In this document: positions 1-12,599 of the stretch, piece after piece
Position numbering within the stretch: position 1 is the first letter of the stretch
Layout: every line of letters begins with the position of its first letter
Source: Paragyromitra xinjiangensis
Lineage: Eukaryota; Ascomycota; Pezizomycetes; Pezizales; Discinaceae
DNA length: 64,000 bases
Assembly: GCA_038503065.1 (NCBI GenBank)
Contig: JBCAMK010000002.1
Coordinates: 2,728,001-2,792,000, forward strand
Reading direction: 5' to 3'
The notes under the pieces: generated by a model
Told to the model about the DNA's origin: nothing
Database searches by the model: none
Seen by the model: the letters and a program-made list of their open reading frames with translations, nothing else
Position numbers and translations under genes: made by a program

Positions 1-2254
1 GCACCTGATGATCGGAAAGGTGCTAAGAAGAAGCGGAAGAGGATCTCGGCGACTAATGGCGAAGATGCTGCTGGATCGACTGCGATTGTTGCTATTGCGA
101 CTAGCAAGGGCTCAATTTTGCTATTCTCTCCAAGTGAGGGCGCATTAATTGGAGCACTTGAGGGAGGGCATATCGGTGAAGTGCAGCAGTTTGTGTTTTC
201 TGGGGAGTCTGAGGAAAGTAAAGGCTGGAGTTGTGGAATTGATGGAAAATTGGTAGAATGGGATTTACGAAGAAAAATTACGCTAAGGTAGGTTTTTTTG
301 TTACCCAAGGAGACTCTAGAATTCCTTTGCTCTATTTGGTTGCTTGGCGGTATTCTGCCTCGCGAACGGGGGTCTTACAAACTCATAGCTTTGTGATACC
401 ATAGCGGGGTGTTGATCTCTGCGTCATTGAGTTTTTACCAGTGTCCTAATCCTTACCACTAACATTATTTCCAGGACTATCAACCTCCCCGACTCTTCAA
501 TTCAAAGACTCGCCTACGCGCCTCCAGTAGTACTATGCGCATCCCACACTATTTATGCTATGGACTACGCCAACCCCGGCATGTCCACCCCTCCAACCTT
601 CACCGCCAACACCACAGCTGTCCACTCACTTTTCTCATCTAAAGATAATACACTCTTCCTCTCAGCTGCGGATTCTGACCGGTTCATCAATGTATTCTCC
701 ATCCCCGAGAAAAGGAGTATTGGCGCTCTAGTTGCCGAGTCTGATGTCAAGACTATTTCACTCACCAGAAGTGATATTTTGGTCGCTGTCACAACCGACG
801 GCATCGTGGAACTCTTCAAAAAGCCATTTGAGCCTGTTTCTGCTAATATTACAGACTCGCCAACCGCGTCAAGGAAACGCAAGTCTATCACGAGGAAAGG
901 AGACGCTAAAGTTAAGATCGTAAGACCCGACTCTCGTGACCGAGTCAATATCGCGGATGCTTCGCTGCAGGGCGACGAGCTTGTCGTTGCGTGGGTGGAG
1001 AGTGGTGTCAATATGGAGTTCGAGAAGATAAGGTGGAGCAATCCGGAGGATGGGGGCCTGGTCTTGAACGGGTTAGTCGAGATTGCAAGAAGCAAGACGG
1101 CTGGGATTGGAGGTGGTAGTGGGGTTGTAATGAACGGTGCAAAAGATATGGGCAAGGTCTCAGTGGATCAGTCAAAGGCAGTTGTCATTGGTGGAGTCGA
1201 TACCCAAGACGTAGGCATGGAAGATGCCTCAGAAGCCGAGGAAGATGAGGGACAAGTAGACGAAGACGACGAAGACGACGAGGAAGACGAGGAAGAAGAA
1301 AAAGAACACGAAGAGCCTTCATTCGCGGAAAAGTTCCAGGCCCTCGAAGTCTCCTCCGCCGCAAAGACTGCCACCAGTACCGCTCTCACCACCATCTCCG
1401 GCGCTCTCGAGAAAAAGGGAATTCAACCTCCTTCCGCTGGCTCCCTGACTACAGTCCTCACACAGGCTCTCAAAACTAACGACACTGCGCTTCTCGAATC
1501 CTGCCTTCACACTACAGACTCCAGCTCTATCCTAGTTACCGTCCGTCGCCTTAACTCAACCATGGCTGTTAGCCTTCTGGAACGTCTTGCGGAGAGAATT
1601 GCAAGGAGACCCGGGCGTGCGGGGTCCTTGGGGATCTGGGTTAGATGGACGCTTGTTGCCCACGGCGGGTACCTAGTTTCGCTACCAGACTTGATGAGCA
1701 CGCTTTCGGGATTGTATTCAACACTTAATACCAGAGCCGGCGCACTACCGAGATTGCTAGCGCTTCAGGGAAGACTTGATATGTTGCATGCTCAAGTTGA
1801 TCTTAGAAAGGCGCTGAGAGGTTCTGCTGAAGGTGGTCTAGAGGGTGATTCTGGCGACAAGGGTGTTCTCTATGTTGAGGGTCAGGAACAGGATTCTAGC
1901 AGCGATGATGAGTCTGATGAAGAGCCCGAGGAGGTCGGAATGCAGGGGCTACAGATTGAAGATGCTAGTTTCATTAAGGGTGGTGCTGATGACGATACGG
2001 AGGATGAGGATGAGGATATGGTTAACGGCATTGAAGGTAGCAGTGAAGAGGAAGATGAGGATGATGATGAGGATGAGGGAGACAACGGTTTCTTAGATAT
2101 TGAGGCTAGCGAGGCGAGTGATGACGAGGAAGAAGAAGACGAAGTAGATTACGATGATGTCGATGCCGAGGTTCTAGATACAGATGAGGAAGAGGAAGAA
2201 AGAGTTGCTTCAAAGTCAAAGTCGAAGCTACTGCAAGGGAGAAGTAGACGGTGA
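1..2254 (+). CDS. UTP5: UTP5/WDR43-like U3 snoRNP (t-UTP) protein, 5' truncated by the window edge
   Basis: Two exons are visible: 1..287, open at the window edge, and 475..2254. The intron 288..474 has a gtaggt donor and a ccag acceptor, with ctaac before it. The first exon reads in frame 1 and contains WD-repeat-like sequence (KGSILLFSP, then DGKLVEWDLR). The second exon continues the beta-propeller (SSKDNTLFLSAADSDRFINV) and then has the helical Utp12 domain, around codons 275-400 of the 560..2254 frame. The C-terminus is a long Asp/Glu-rich tail. A WD40 propeller plus Utp12 domain plus acidic tail is the layout of yeast Utp5 and human WDR43, a t-UTP subunit of the small-subunit processome that couples rDNA transcription to 18S pre-rRNA processing in the nucleolus. 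Utp4, Utp12 and Utp13 share parts of this layout but are longer. The start codon lies outside the window. Confidence 0.82.
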
Positions 2255-3404
2255 TTAAAGAATTCGAGGGATCTGTGGGGGTTGAATTACTACGCAGTAA
2301 CGCCAGAAGTAATGTCAGATAGAGATATATTTTTCTGATTCTGATTCTGATTTCTTGTATCCAAAGATCGAATGGTTTGAAGAGGCGGCGGTTTTTTTTC
2401 TTTCCGTTTCTTTCCCTGACACTGTTTTAAAAAAAGTCGAAAAGTACCACTGTCGGATAAATTCTTATGCATTTATCTATCACCTATTTCTGTCTGCAGC
2501 TGTTCGCGGGTTCCAAATCACTTGTTTGTTTACGGGTTAATTTCCTGTTTCCTGTTTCATGTGTACAGATGCGGGAGTAAAGTCTGTACAGCACCTTTAG
2601 AGGTTAGAAGTGCTGGGTCTGGAACCACCCAAGAAAGGGAAGAAGAAAAGAACACCTCGAAACGGAAAGGAGGGGCAAATGCAATGTCGGGCTGCCGCAT
2701 GACGCCTGTATGTATGTAATACTCTATTCCCCACGAGGTTTATATGTACTTTCTTTTTTTGGAGTAACCCTCTCCTCTATCAGGGAACCCCCTCTCTATT
2801 TTTTTCTGGAGACTTTTCACTATTTTATTGATAGGAATTGGCAATTCCGAGCCCTGAGGCGCTGTTGGCGGGCCACACACGGTCCCACGGGGGGCGGATC
2901 CCGGAACCTACGACATCATCGATCGCCCGGGAACGAATCAGTGAGCGCCAACCAAAAGAAAAGCTCAGGGTTAGAATTAAAGGTGGGAGGAAAGGAATGA
3001 GGTGCAAGTTTTTTTCCCCTAGAAGTCCTTTTTAGTACTTCTAGTTGTTTTTTATGGATTGCTAGCCAGAAGAAATACCCTCCCCCCGGTTTCTCCGCAT
3101 CCCAGAGTAGATTTTAGTGTGCGGCATCTGAATATTTTTTTTCTTTGCTTGCTTTCTGGCTCTTTCCTCCTTTGTTCCCCCTCCCCCCCCCAGTAATTGC
3201 TCCACTTTCGCTCCGCTGCCGGCCACAGCGACCAGAAAGAGGGTTTTTTGATTTATTTATTATTTCTGTACTGGTGTGTGTGGGCAATTTATTTTTCCCA
3301 CCCGTGATCTCACAACACCCATTATCATCGTTGATTTCCACATCATCTCTCTCCCCATCACCGCTTCACAACGCGGTAGAGAGACTTCATTGGATCCCGC
3401 CATA
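2255..3404. other. Intergenic: UTP5 3' flank and leader of the next gene
   Basis: No gene is supported here. The stretch has pyrimidine-rich tracts, with long T and C runs between about 3020 and 3260, typical of fungal leader and promoter DNA before the start at 3405. The open frames are short, overlap on both strands and match nothing I recognise. Confidence 0.6.
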
Positions 3405-5745
3405 ATGACCAATTCGAAGAGCAACAAAAAGAACAAGGCCGCCAAGGATGCTGCAGGTGAGAGGAATGGAACTACCGTGCCTCCGTCATCATCGGCATTG
3501 ATCATTTGTCGTAATAAGTAAGTTTGCGCTTCTGTGTTTTTTCTAACACCCATCATTCCCCCCTTCATCGCTCGCAGATAACAGCCTATAAAATATCAGA
3601 GCCTCCTTCTATGTCTTTAGACACTCCTCCGCTAACTGTTCTACGAATTTCTACAGGCATTGGAAATATATTTCATCGTTCCACGGTCCATGGCTCCAGT
3701 TACCCCCGGAGGTGCTTGAATCCCTCGCGCACTCCAACTACCACGCGCCCCGCCCACGTCCCATCGACCCCGCTGTCCTCTACGACCTTGTTAAGATCCG
3801 AAAGCTCGTCGATGACGCGACAAACCTCGCAGTGCGCGCCGCTTCCGGAATTGCGTCTTCTGCAATTATGAAAGACGGAGGTCTCCTCGGCGGTAATGCG
3901 GCCGGTGTGCTAGGTCTCGGAATAGCAGGCGGGGGTCCTGCGCCACGACTGAGTAGAGAGCGTAAACATAGAATGCGTGAATTGGCAACTCAGAAATTAG
4001 CAAAAGCGTACAAGTTAGATGAAATCGCGGCGTCAGTGGCGACTATGCAGTCTGCAAGTTCGTTGGAAGAGGTGGCGAATTTGGTTCTGCAGAGGAACCC
4101 GGATGATCCGGATGCAAAATATGTGCATTTCTTCCATGAGAAGATTCCTAGCCGTATGCTCGCGAAATGCACCAGTTTGAAACCACTTGACGATGTTATC
4201 ACGGAAAGGCCAAGTGAAGGCGCACCATTGAGGACTAGGGCCGTTACGAAGGGGTTTAAGGAAGACTATGTCAGCGCGGCTGCAGATTTGACGACTGCAT
4301 TGAGTATTTGCAGGACGAGGCAAGGACACGATACCAGTTCAATGGTGTTAGGTGGGAGGACTGGCAGCAATGGATCTACAAGACATGGAGAAAGTAACAG
4401 GACTGAGGAGGAGAACCAGCCAAGTAGTCTGGAGGCGCAATTGCTATTCCACAGGGCTTCAACCTATCTTACCATTGCATCTGGACATATCGAGGCGACT
4501 TTGACTCCAAAAGTTTCTGCCGTCGCGGGTGAGGCAGTCGCCTCAGATGTGAGCGCGCAGGCTGTGGAAGCGGAGGCCAGTGCGAAAAGGGAAGTTGCTA
4601 GGAAGATCGTCAAGACCAATGCTAAAAGAGCGTTGAGAGACTTTATCAAATTCCTTTCTAACTTTGATTATACTCCCGGCCTACCAGCTGAGACCACTGA
4701 AGATTTCTTGAGGAAGGTAAATGATGAGTTGAATAAATCAAGCAATGGCCGTGGGATGAACGGCAATGATTCAAATAACGTGGAAAAAGACGCGAAAAAG
4801 CTCCTGGAGATCTTTTACCGCCAAAGCAATAACCACGATGGAGATGAAAACAGAGGTGCCGCCTTTAATGGAAATGGTGCTAACGGGAGGCCTGGAAACG
4901 GTCTTCCATCCCCACCTGTATATCCAGTGTCTATTCTTTTCACGTCACCCCCGGCTTCTCTTCCGCCATACCCCTGCACTACGCTTTCCACAGCCTCAAG
5001 CAGCACCGCTTCTACCCCCTCATCTTCCACGTCCTCTGCCGTTGCGGCTGCGGCTGCGGCTTTCCTTGCTGAGTCTAATGAGGCGATTACCTATCACCCT
5101 CTGCTCACAGATGCCCTTCATAGCGTCCTTCTATGTCACGTCCTTATCCAGACCCCGCAGAAGGAACTTCTCCGTCACGCATACATGGTTGCGCGGCTTG
5201 CCCGCGTCTGCGACGGTTACCCAATATTCCTCGCCGCGCGTTCCCCAGCCCGCGCAGACTGGATCGAGATGCTTCGCAAGACCAACAACCACGTAGGGCT
5301 TGAGTCTACCTGGGAAGGACTCTGCTCTCCCGCGCCGCTCCCAAATCCCACAGCCCCACCATCTCCAGCATTCCCATCCAGCGAGCAGAAACTCCTCACC
5401 TCTGCCCCATCTTCTGCGCTCGTGCTGTCCAAAAGTGATGAAAGTAGGAAACTCCAGCAGAAGCAGAAGCAGCAGCAACAACAAATCAACACCCCGAAAC
5501 GTTGGGCGCAGGAAGATGGTGGGAAGGAATACCCTATCTCCACAGAGCGCGCCAGCATGATCGCCAAGTGGGTCAAGGACGCTGCGAAGCGCGAGAAGGC
5601 GAAGAAGGGTGACCCTTCTTCTGTTCCTGAGCCCGCCACTACCACCCCAAGACGTAAGAAGTCCAGTCCGAAGATCGCAGCGGCAAAGGGCCCGGGTGTG
5701 CCGATAGCGTTGCCGGTTGTTACGGTTGGATGTGCGGAGGTTTGA
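3405..5745 (+). CDS. Conserved Pezizomycotina protein of unknown function (733 aa)
   Basis: Two exons, 3405..3517 and 3657..5745; intron 3518..3656 (gtaagt..ctacag). They join in phase to give 733 aa. The N-terminus is lysine-rich, followed by a conserved block (ICRNKHWKYISSFHGPWLQL, then an RPRPIDPAVLYDLVKIR motif). Next comes a helical segment with LSRERKHRMRELATQKLAKA and KYVHFFHEKIPSRMLAKCTS. A later conserved block reads YHPLLTDALHSVLLCHVLIQ and then MVARLARVCDGYPIFLAARS. The C-terminal third is low-complexity (Pro/Ser/Gln) with one more conserved stretch, WAQEDGGKEYPISTERASMI. I recognise this architecture from many filamentous ascomycete genomes, where it carries uninformative names. 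The helical region may be TPR-like, but that is inference. No catalytic motif or membrane segment is visible. Function unknown. Confidence 0.88.
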
Positions 5746-7885
5746 GCCGGAATCTACTTCTGCAATACGATGAGGGAGTGAGTGTTGTATGAGTAGTGTT
5801 CTTTTTCTTTCTTTCACCCTTTTGCATTCACAGTTCGAGTTGTTCACGGAGGGGTATCTGGGAAGGGATATTCGAAAGGTTGCATGTTCTAGAACAGAGA
5901 AAGTTAAGAGGTGGAAGAAGATGGTTGCTGCAACCATGGAGATCATAAAATGGAAGAGGGCTAGAGTCCTAGGATTTTCATTCTTGAAATGAGTGTACAT
6001 TCACGAGTGAGAGTTTGTGAAGCATTACTTAGTTCATGTGAAATGACAACGGTTCTCGGCACATATCTACACATCTAGTCCTACAGGGGGTGACAACCAA
6101 TCCCCGCTTAGAAACCTTAATTCTGATACCTGGATGCTTTCAATGACACCTGCGTTTATTTCCATGAGAGGTAGCCCAAGCGTTGCCTCACTCGGTTCCC
6201 TAGCCAATATCCCTCTTGTAACCCGAGTGATTGGGGAGCATATAAACAAACCCAACTCTAGCATACTCCTCGCAACATCCATTAACCCAAGATTCTTCCT
6301 CCAGCTAGTGGGGAAAAACACAATTATTTTCACATCCTGCAGTCGAGATCAAGTCCATCTCCTTCCCCAATACCATAATTACCCCTCTACCGAATACACC
6401 GAAGCTTCTCCCGAGTACCTCCCTGGGAAACATTCGCCCCATCTAAGAAGTCGCACAAAATATGAGTTGGGTTGAGGACATCCCAGGAGGTTCATGGCGG
6501 TCTTGGGGATACAGTGGGTTTGAACGTGATGTTGGGGTCTCCCCATATCCCTGGAGAGGTTGGGCTTTGGTTGGAAAGGTCATGGCGCTGCTGGGAAAGG
6601 AAGCTTTCGAGCAAAACATGTGAGATTGTGAGTAGTTTCGGTTTGAGTTTCTTTAGAATATACCTAATGTTGGATGTTGGTGAATACAGGGAATGAGTTG
6701 ACATTCTGTCTCCGAATCATTGGAAGTTAGTAATATGAGATTGGTGGATACGAAGGTTACCCTGTTTGAGAGGCGCAGGAATTTGCATCTTTGAGTCGTG
6801 GTTTTTTGTATATAGACATTTATCTATGGTTGCTAAACTAGCAATTTCTCTAGCTTTACCTACGAACATAGAAGAGGAAGGGAGAAGATCCCCTCCAGAA
6901 GGAGGGGGGGGGTTTATACTCACACTAACCATTAGCCTAGTTGCCTTCTAACGCCGAGAAAGGGTATAATCACTGTGCGTCCCGTGCGCCGAGTATCTAA
7001 CAAGCAAATCAACACGTGCTTGCTCGGTGATGGTATCAAGCACAAATGACACTGAGATTAGGATTAGGAGAATACTACGCATCACCTTCTAGCGCTGTCG
7101 TTCCGTAGGTGTTTGAACCCGCCCTCCAGAGTTATGGAATATTTAGCCACTCCTATGCCAACTATAGTATATGGAGAGGATGGAGATTATATTATCTCAT
7201 CAACCAACTGAAAATAGCCCGCGTGGGGTAGATCTGAGAGAAACCCAACACAGTGTACGATGTGTTTGGCAGGAGTGCAGGAGTGTTCGTTATAGCTCCC
7301 GTGCATCCTTTGTTGCCCGTTACGCTTTCTCTTGCTAAAGAACATGCCTTCTCCACTAAATCTCAGGTTTATCTTAGCGCTTCACTTGGGCTAAAAAGCC
7401 TTGGATTTACACATACATAATGGATTTCGCCACATCGAGCGCAGCAAGCTTCCTATCTAACGATAAGTCTACCTATCTACAGCGAGCTCTCTCCTTTCAA
7501 GGATGAACGCGCCTAACGAAGTAAAAAGGGAAGAAAAGAGCTCTTCTTCTAGAACATGAGACATCACTCGACCTCCACCTACTTAGAATCCCGCTATGAT
7601 AACGACGCCCATGACTACGAAAAGCTTTGTAGAATCTGTACCGCCACCCCCGAAGGCCATAGGATAAAATCACATGGTTTGTAGCCCCAAACAGTGCAAC
7701 TCCATTAGCTCCATTATTCCACCGTGGAGGCCAGCGGCTAGGAAAATTTTAGTTTGACGTTTGCTTATGGAAGTTAGATGACGTGTTGGGCTTGGCTGAG
7801 GATCTGAATTAAGGTTTTACCTAGGGCTGGGCTTTGATCCGTGTTTTTTTTCGCCTTTTCCTCCCTACAGACCGATTCGGGTCTA
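5746..7885. other. Intergenic, no supported gene
   Basis: Only short open frames overlapping on both strands occur (for example around 6070-6330 and 6490-6700). None continues through a credible splice pattern or resembles a known family. Several stretches beyond 6960 have stops in all frames. A gene fragment on the minus strand at 6067-6704 was considered and not accepted. Confidence 0.5.
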
Positions 7886-8041
7886 CAGCTCAATCGCCCT
7901 ATAAGGGTAATCGCTCTATAAGGGTATGCTTGGCGGCCCTGATGTCTATTTACGGGTATCATACAGCTAGTTGTAAGGGTGACTGCTCTATAAGGGTATA
8001 AATTTTGGCCCGGAGCGAACCCTTATAGAGAGATTGAACTG
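7886..8041. mobile_element. MITE with 23-bp terminal inverted repeats and TA target duplication (Tc1/mariner-pogo type)
   Basis: The ends 7886..7908 and 8019..8041 are inverted repeats matching at 20 of 23 positions; the right end read inward begins cagttcaatctctctataag. Both ends are flanked by TA (7884-7885 and 8042-8043), the duplication left by Tc1/mariner-superfamily transposases. The internal 110 bp holds further copies of the motif ctctataagggta (about 7913 and 7987) and no coding frame, so this is a non-autonomous derivative. The superfamily assignment rests on the TA duplication and the TIR style. Confidence 0.8.
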
Positions 8042-8463
8042 TATAAGGTTTCGAGAAGTTTCTTATCTGTTTGTCATGATGAGAAGGAGTGGAGTAGGTT
8101 AACTTCATATCTCAAACCAGCTACGAGCATGGCGTAATTATTGGAGGAGACGTGGATGCAGATTCTGAGATTATTGCAGGCTGAAGAGTCCCGAATTTTG
8201 AACCAAACCTAGGAAATGCTCCAAATCCTCACGCACGTGATTAGGAATTGGAGTGCAAGTTATACTGTGAAGCGTTAGCATACCTATCACAGCCAAATGT
8301 AGGTCTGCAGTATGAGTGTTAGGCCCAGAATATCTCAACCTTCAATTTTCTGATGCTGAACAGTTAGGTATGTATACTAGGATTACTATTACCTTGTCTA
8401 TAAAGAAAGGAAAAAAAGGACACTTTAAAGACAGCCAAAAACAAAAATATTGGTAGTGTACAT
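8042..8463. other. Intergenic
   Basis: AT-rich sequence between the MITE and the 3' end of the HAD phosphatase gene. I see nothing coding in it. Confidence 0.5.
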
Positions 8464-9511
8464 TTAATAACCCTCATTCTCACCATCTTCTCCGTCAGGG
8501 AATATTAGCCAAGGAAACTCGTCAATCCGGTACAGAAACCCTTCCCCAGCAGTATTATGCACCGTCTTTGTACTTAGATCCAAATCCACAAGATCAATTC
8601 CAAACTTTGTCAGGGTTCCATTCATCCCTGAATCCCGTCCAGCAACAACACCGACGGTAGTAGGCTCTAACATAAGTGGCGGTAAATCATCCGCAGAGTC
8701 TCCAAAAAACAACACTCTTCCCACTTCTTCGCCCTTATTACTCGTATGCCTCCGCATCAACTCAACCTTATCCCAGCCAGTATACAAGCTTGTTGGGAAA
8801 TCTAGTTCACTCGCTTTCACCACGCCTTCCGGTAGGATTTCAGAGCAGTAGATTGCGATAGTCTCCGCCAGATCTCCCTTAAGCCACACCTTCTCCTCCC
8901 TTGTAGCCGCCGCACGACGCTGCTTCAAGTCTTCACGAAGCACTAGCCGGATCCAACGGACGCTCCAGTTGAGAGATGCAATACGAGGAGTGATATTGTA
9001 GTCTTGAGCTCTTGCAACAAGTTTCCAAAACCCATCACGAACTGTAACATTGGCTGCAGCCTCTTGCAGGACAGAGAATTTGATGTGGTCGAACACGCCG
9101 GAATCCGCGACACGATCAAAAGAGTCTGATTCAACTTTGCGGCGAGCGGGGGAAGAACGGTAGGCAATCTCAGCGGAGACGTTACTGCGAGGACCGTAAG
9201 AAGTACTGAAGCTAAGATAGTCGGCGTTATATGTGTCTTCAAAATAACTGATTGAACGTCGAATTTAGCATCGCATTTCTCCCCAACCCACTTCACGCGA
9301 GCAAGGAAGGTACTCACCTCCACGGCTGGTACTGCGCAGCTTCTTCCTCAGTCATTGAGTCATATGCAGCGAGTGCGAGATTCTCGAAAGCTTCACTTGT
9401 CGCAATTGTTCCGTCAAAATCGATCCAAATGGCAGCTCCTTTGCGCCCCGTGCGTGAAAACGCCGGCCGCGCAAGTAGGAAGCTTACGGTGAGGAGGTAG
9501 AGGAGCTTCAT
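8464..9511 (-). CDS. Secreted or ER-directed HAD-superfamily phosphatase (MtnX/Pyp1-like), 325 aa
   Basis: Two exons on the minus strand: 9511..9318 and 9247..8464. The 70-nt intron starts gtgagt and ends at caatcag, with phase agreeing across the junction. Residues 1-19 form a typical signal peptide (MKLLYLLTVSFLLARPAFS). HAD motif I is DFDGT at residues 31-35. Motif II is the serine in IASLNWS, about residue 156. Motif III is a lysine candidate near 225 (TGWDK). Motif IV is FGDSADD at about 246-252. This is a complete HAD phosphatase catalytic set. The SLNWS form of motif II and the GDSADDLPP motif resemble the fungal MtnX/phosphoserine-phosphatase-like group. The substrate cannot be told from the sequence. 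The signal peptide is unusual for this largely cytosolic fold. Confidence 0.87.
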
Positions 9512-11209
9512 ACTTGGAAGCTTGAGGAGTATCTTGTTTGGAGCTTTGACTTGAGAATTTGGTTGGTTGCCAAATAAATACCCGAGAAGGATGTGGGGAA
9601 AAAATTATCTTCTCAGAATCCACTGGTTCCACCTATTTATACGCGCTCCTCCTCTAAAAGTGAATTAACATTTAGCGAGAGCAATACGGAAACAAATTTT
9701 TATCAAGCACTCAAGTCAAATCGAGCAAAAGCAGTCACCAGCGACTCTGTCACATCATCGGTACTTCCCGTACTTGGCAAGCCATTTTGTAGACAGAAAT
9801 CTCAATTTCTTCTTAGAGGCCAATAACTAAATGATTGCCTACCTATTGGCACAAGAACTTTTTTGGAGAGTCTTCTTACCATCTCGCTACTCGTCAGGCT
9901 AGGTGCACGAACTATCAGTTCAAAATTAGCCGAACTGTAGTTACACGTGCATAGTTATAAATGCATCTGGTCAGGCTTTCGCAGGCGAGGAGTCCCCTGT
10001 TTCTCCTGTTAGCAATGCTTAATACACCTATGTAGATCAGAGTTGGATTACAAACCTTAGATTTCTCTTTCGCTTTGGAGGTTTAGGAGACATACGATAT
10101 TCACAGGAGTGAAAGCAAGTAACATACTTTAGTCCCGGAATCGCGAGTTGGTATTACGAGCAAGAGTGGCACGACAGCTGTATTAGAGCACACTAAGGCA
10201 GGTAATATATATGTGGTTAATTATCACACATACGACATGCTTACGATCACTTTGAGACCGTTTGACGCTGTTCGGACAAGTTCGCGACCTTATTCCAGTC
10301 GCACCAAGAGCTCCGTGCTCTCATGCCTATCATGGTTCTGGAAGGCTTGCACGTTTTCCCCCCACCCCGGACCAAGTCCGGGTAACGTACACCGGATGAG
10401 CAGGCGAAACGCCCGTCGGCCGTCACCCCAACCGAGTCATGCTGAGAGGGAATTTAAGCATCCACTCAGACCCCAACCCAACACACGCGACCTTTGACAA
10501 GTGCTCGGGGAGCCAATCACAACGCGAATCTGAGGGCGTGCTCTCCAGGGCAGGGTAGACGTCCAAAATGGCGACTCGATCGCAGCCTATCAGTTTCCCC
10601 ACGGGCACGCGACACTTGCCTCACCCCTTTCAACCGTTCGACCGGTGCGGGACGTTTAGGATTTTCTGTAATACGCAGTTTATTAACATTATGAACTCTT
10701 TGAGAGGGGATGGAAATGGTCACAAATACTGTGCTGAAGATGTTGAAACAGTCCATCTTGTCGCAGTTACCGTATACATGTCTCTGTCATCTTGTAGGGA
10801 AGCAAAAGATCTAATTGGATGGTCGAACTCGCCTTACTTCAGAGATTCCGGCCTCGAGGCCGTGTGTTCTGGCGCGATTGAGTGCCTAGGTTAACATATG
10901 GTCACGGTTTTCCCCGCGATTTCGGTGCGCGGGATTTCGGCCAGCAGTAGTGGGTGCGTGCCTCTCGTGCCTGTTTGGCCAACCTCTGGCTACATCGGAG
11001 CCAAAAAGCTTGTACATGTGGATGGAGTGAAAGATGATATTAATAAACCCCCTCGTATCTCCCTGAGGCAGTTTCTTTCCTTTTCTTCTTTCCTCACTTC
11101 GCCCGCTTCTCACCTACATGTTTTGGTAGTGTCCCTTGACAACCTACTACTGCTACTACTTTACTACTAGAGTTTACTATCATTTTGGCCTACGGCAATC
11201 ATTCTCATC
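9512..11209. other. Intergenic between HAD phosphatase and bHLH gene
   Basis: The genes on either side are divergently transcribed. No open frame here looks like protein-coding sequence. A short perfect hairpin with 7-bp arms, cccggac/gtccggg, occurs at about 10373-10390. The interval holds both promoters. Confidence 0.5.
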
Positions 11210-12599
11210 ATGCCTCGTCCAATCCTCCCTCCAACTCCCCAGTCCTCGGTTGACCTTCCCCCAAAGCCTCCTCCAAGTCTATCTTCGCTCGAACTCTCAT
11301 TCACACTGCCACCCCCTGCTTTAGGATCAATAGCATCATCCACTTCTGCACCTCCAAAGCCTTCATATGATGTCTCTTCGCCCCCATCTTCATCATCATC
11401 AAATTACACGCCACTCTCACCCACCCCTCAAAGAGATATCACGAAAAAGCCACTCAATGAAGCAAATTCACAGCAATCAAAAAAGCGTCGTCGTGCATCG
11501 CCGCTAGAAACGCTTAAACCTCACCCTTCACCAAATCAGAAGCCTGCTCCATCAATAGAGGCAATAACCCTTCCGCCTCCTCCGACCAGGAACCGAAAGA
11601 TAATACAAATGAAACCTCGCCAACCTTCGACATCTTCCGCTACTTCAAGCATACAACAAGCATCCGCCCCAGAACCAAAATCAAAATCAAAAAAGGCAGC
11701 AGGATCAAAACTAGATAAACCAGCAGAAGATGGGAAACCTACAACAGCCGTCGGGAGGAAGATTGCAAGAAAGACGGCTCATAGTTTGATTGAGCGACGG
11801 AGAAGGTTTAAGATGAATGAGGAGTTCGGAGTGTTGAAGGGAATGATACCAGCCTGTGCGGGTGTCGAAATGCATAAACTTGCGATTCTTCAGGTTTGTA
11901 CTCGACTGGAATTAAAAGTGCAATTAGAGACATAAAAAACAAAATATGTAAAACCTTTTTTTATCAAGTTTTGGCAGACGCTGACAGCCGTGTACTCAGG
12001 CAAGCATCGAGTATTTGAGATACCTCGAACAGTGTGTAGCAGATTTAAAAGCAAACTCTACAGCAACACATCAAAACGAAGTTCCCATGCTACCACCTAG
12101 AGGTTACGACAATGAGGAGGAGGAGGAGGAGGAGGAGGATGAGGATGAGGAAAACGAAAACGATGATGAAATGGTAGACCTCGAGCATGCAAATCACGAG
12201 CAACCTCAAGAACAAGCCATCGACAATTCGTTGAGCAACAAAGAAAGTCATACAAAGCCGATGCAAACCGAAGAGTTAACACCAACATTCTCCACCTTCC
12301 ATGCCGCTTCTCGGCTCACATCGCCATCTTCTCATTCTATAAAATCGCAATATTCCCCAACACAGTCACAGTGTTCCCCAACCTTTCTCACACCGCAACC
12401 AATGTCCACAACAACGTCGCCAAGTCTATACCCACAACAGTATCCTTCTTCAGAACACGGACACGATCAAGTGGATACAGAGGCGACACACGCGCTATTG
12501 TTGCTAGCGGATGGAAGAAGAAGTAGTGAAGCAGCACGTAGTGTAAATCCAGAGAAGAAGGGGAGGGGGATGAGTGTTATGGATTTGCTTAGCCCATGA
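11210..12599 (+). CDS. bHLH transcription factor, class B (E-box CACGTG type), 427 aa
   Basis: Exons 11210..11893 and 12000..12599; the intron 11894..11999 lies exactly in the loop/helix-2 boundary and keeps phase 0. The first half is Pro/Ser-rich and disordered with a basic patch (KKRRR). The basic region reads AHSLIERRRRFKMNEEF (about residues 190-206) and has the His191-Glu195-Arg199 pattern that predicts CACGTG binding. Helix 1 and the loop follow (LKGMIPAC..EMHKLAILQ), then helix 2 (ASIEYLRYLEQCVADLK). After the bHLH there is an acidic Glu/Asp run (12112-12165) and a Ser/Pro/Thr-rich tail. No leucine zipper is evident. It is a nuclear DNA-binding regulator; Pho4-like or other fungal bHLH subfamilies are possible and the target pathway is unknown. 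Confidence 0.9.

Noticed and set aside
565..1155. Long minus-strand frame over the UTP5 second exon
   Set aside because: Shadow of the real plus-strand coding exon; no domain.
5131..6000. 289-codon minus frame
   Set aside because: Antisense shadow of the 3405..5745 gene, Arg/Leu-rich and without any family resemblance.
6067..6704. Possible minus-strand two-exon gene
   Set aside because: Frames are open but the splice phases do not join, and both strands are equally open; no recognisable motif.
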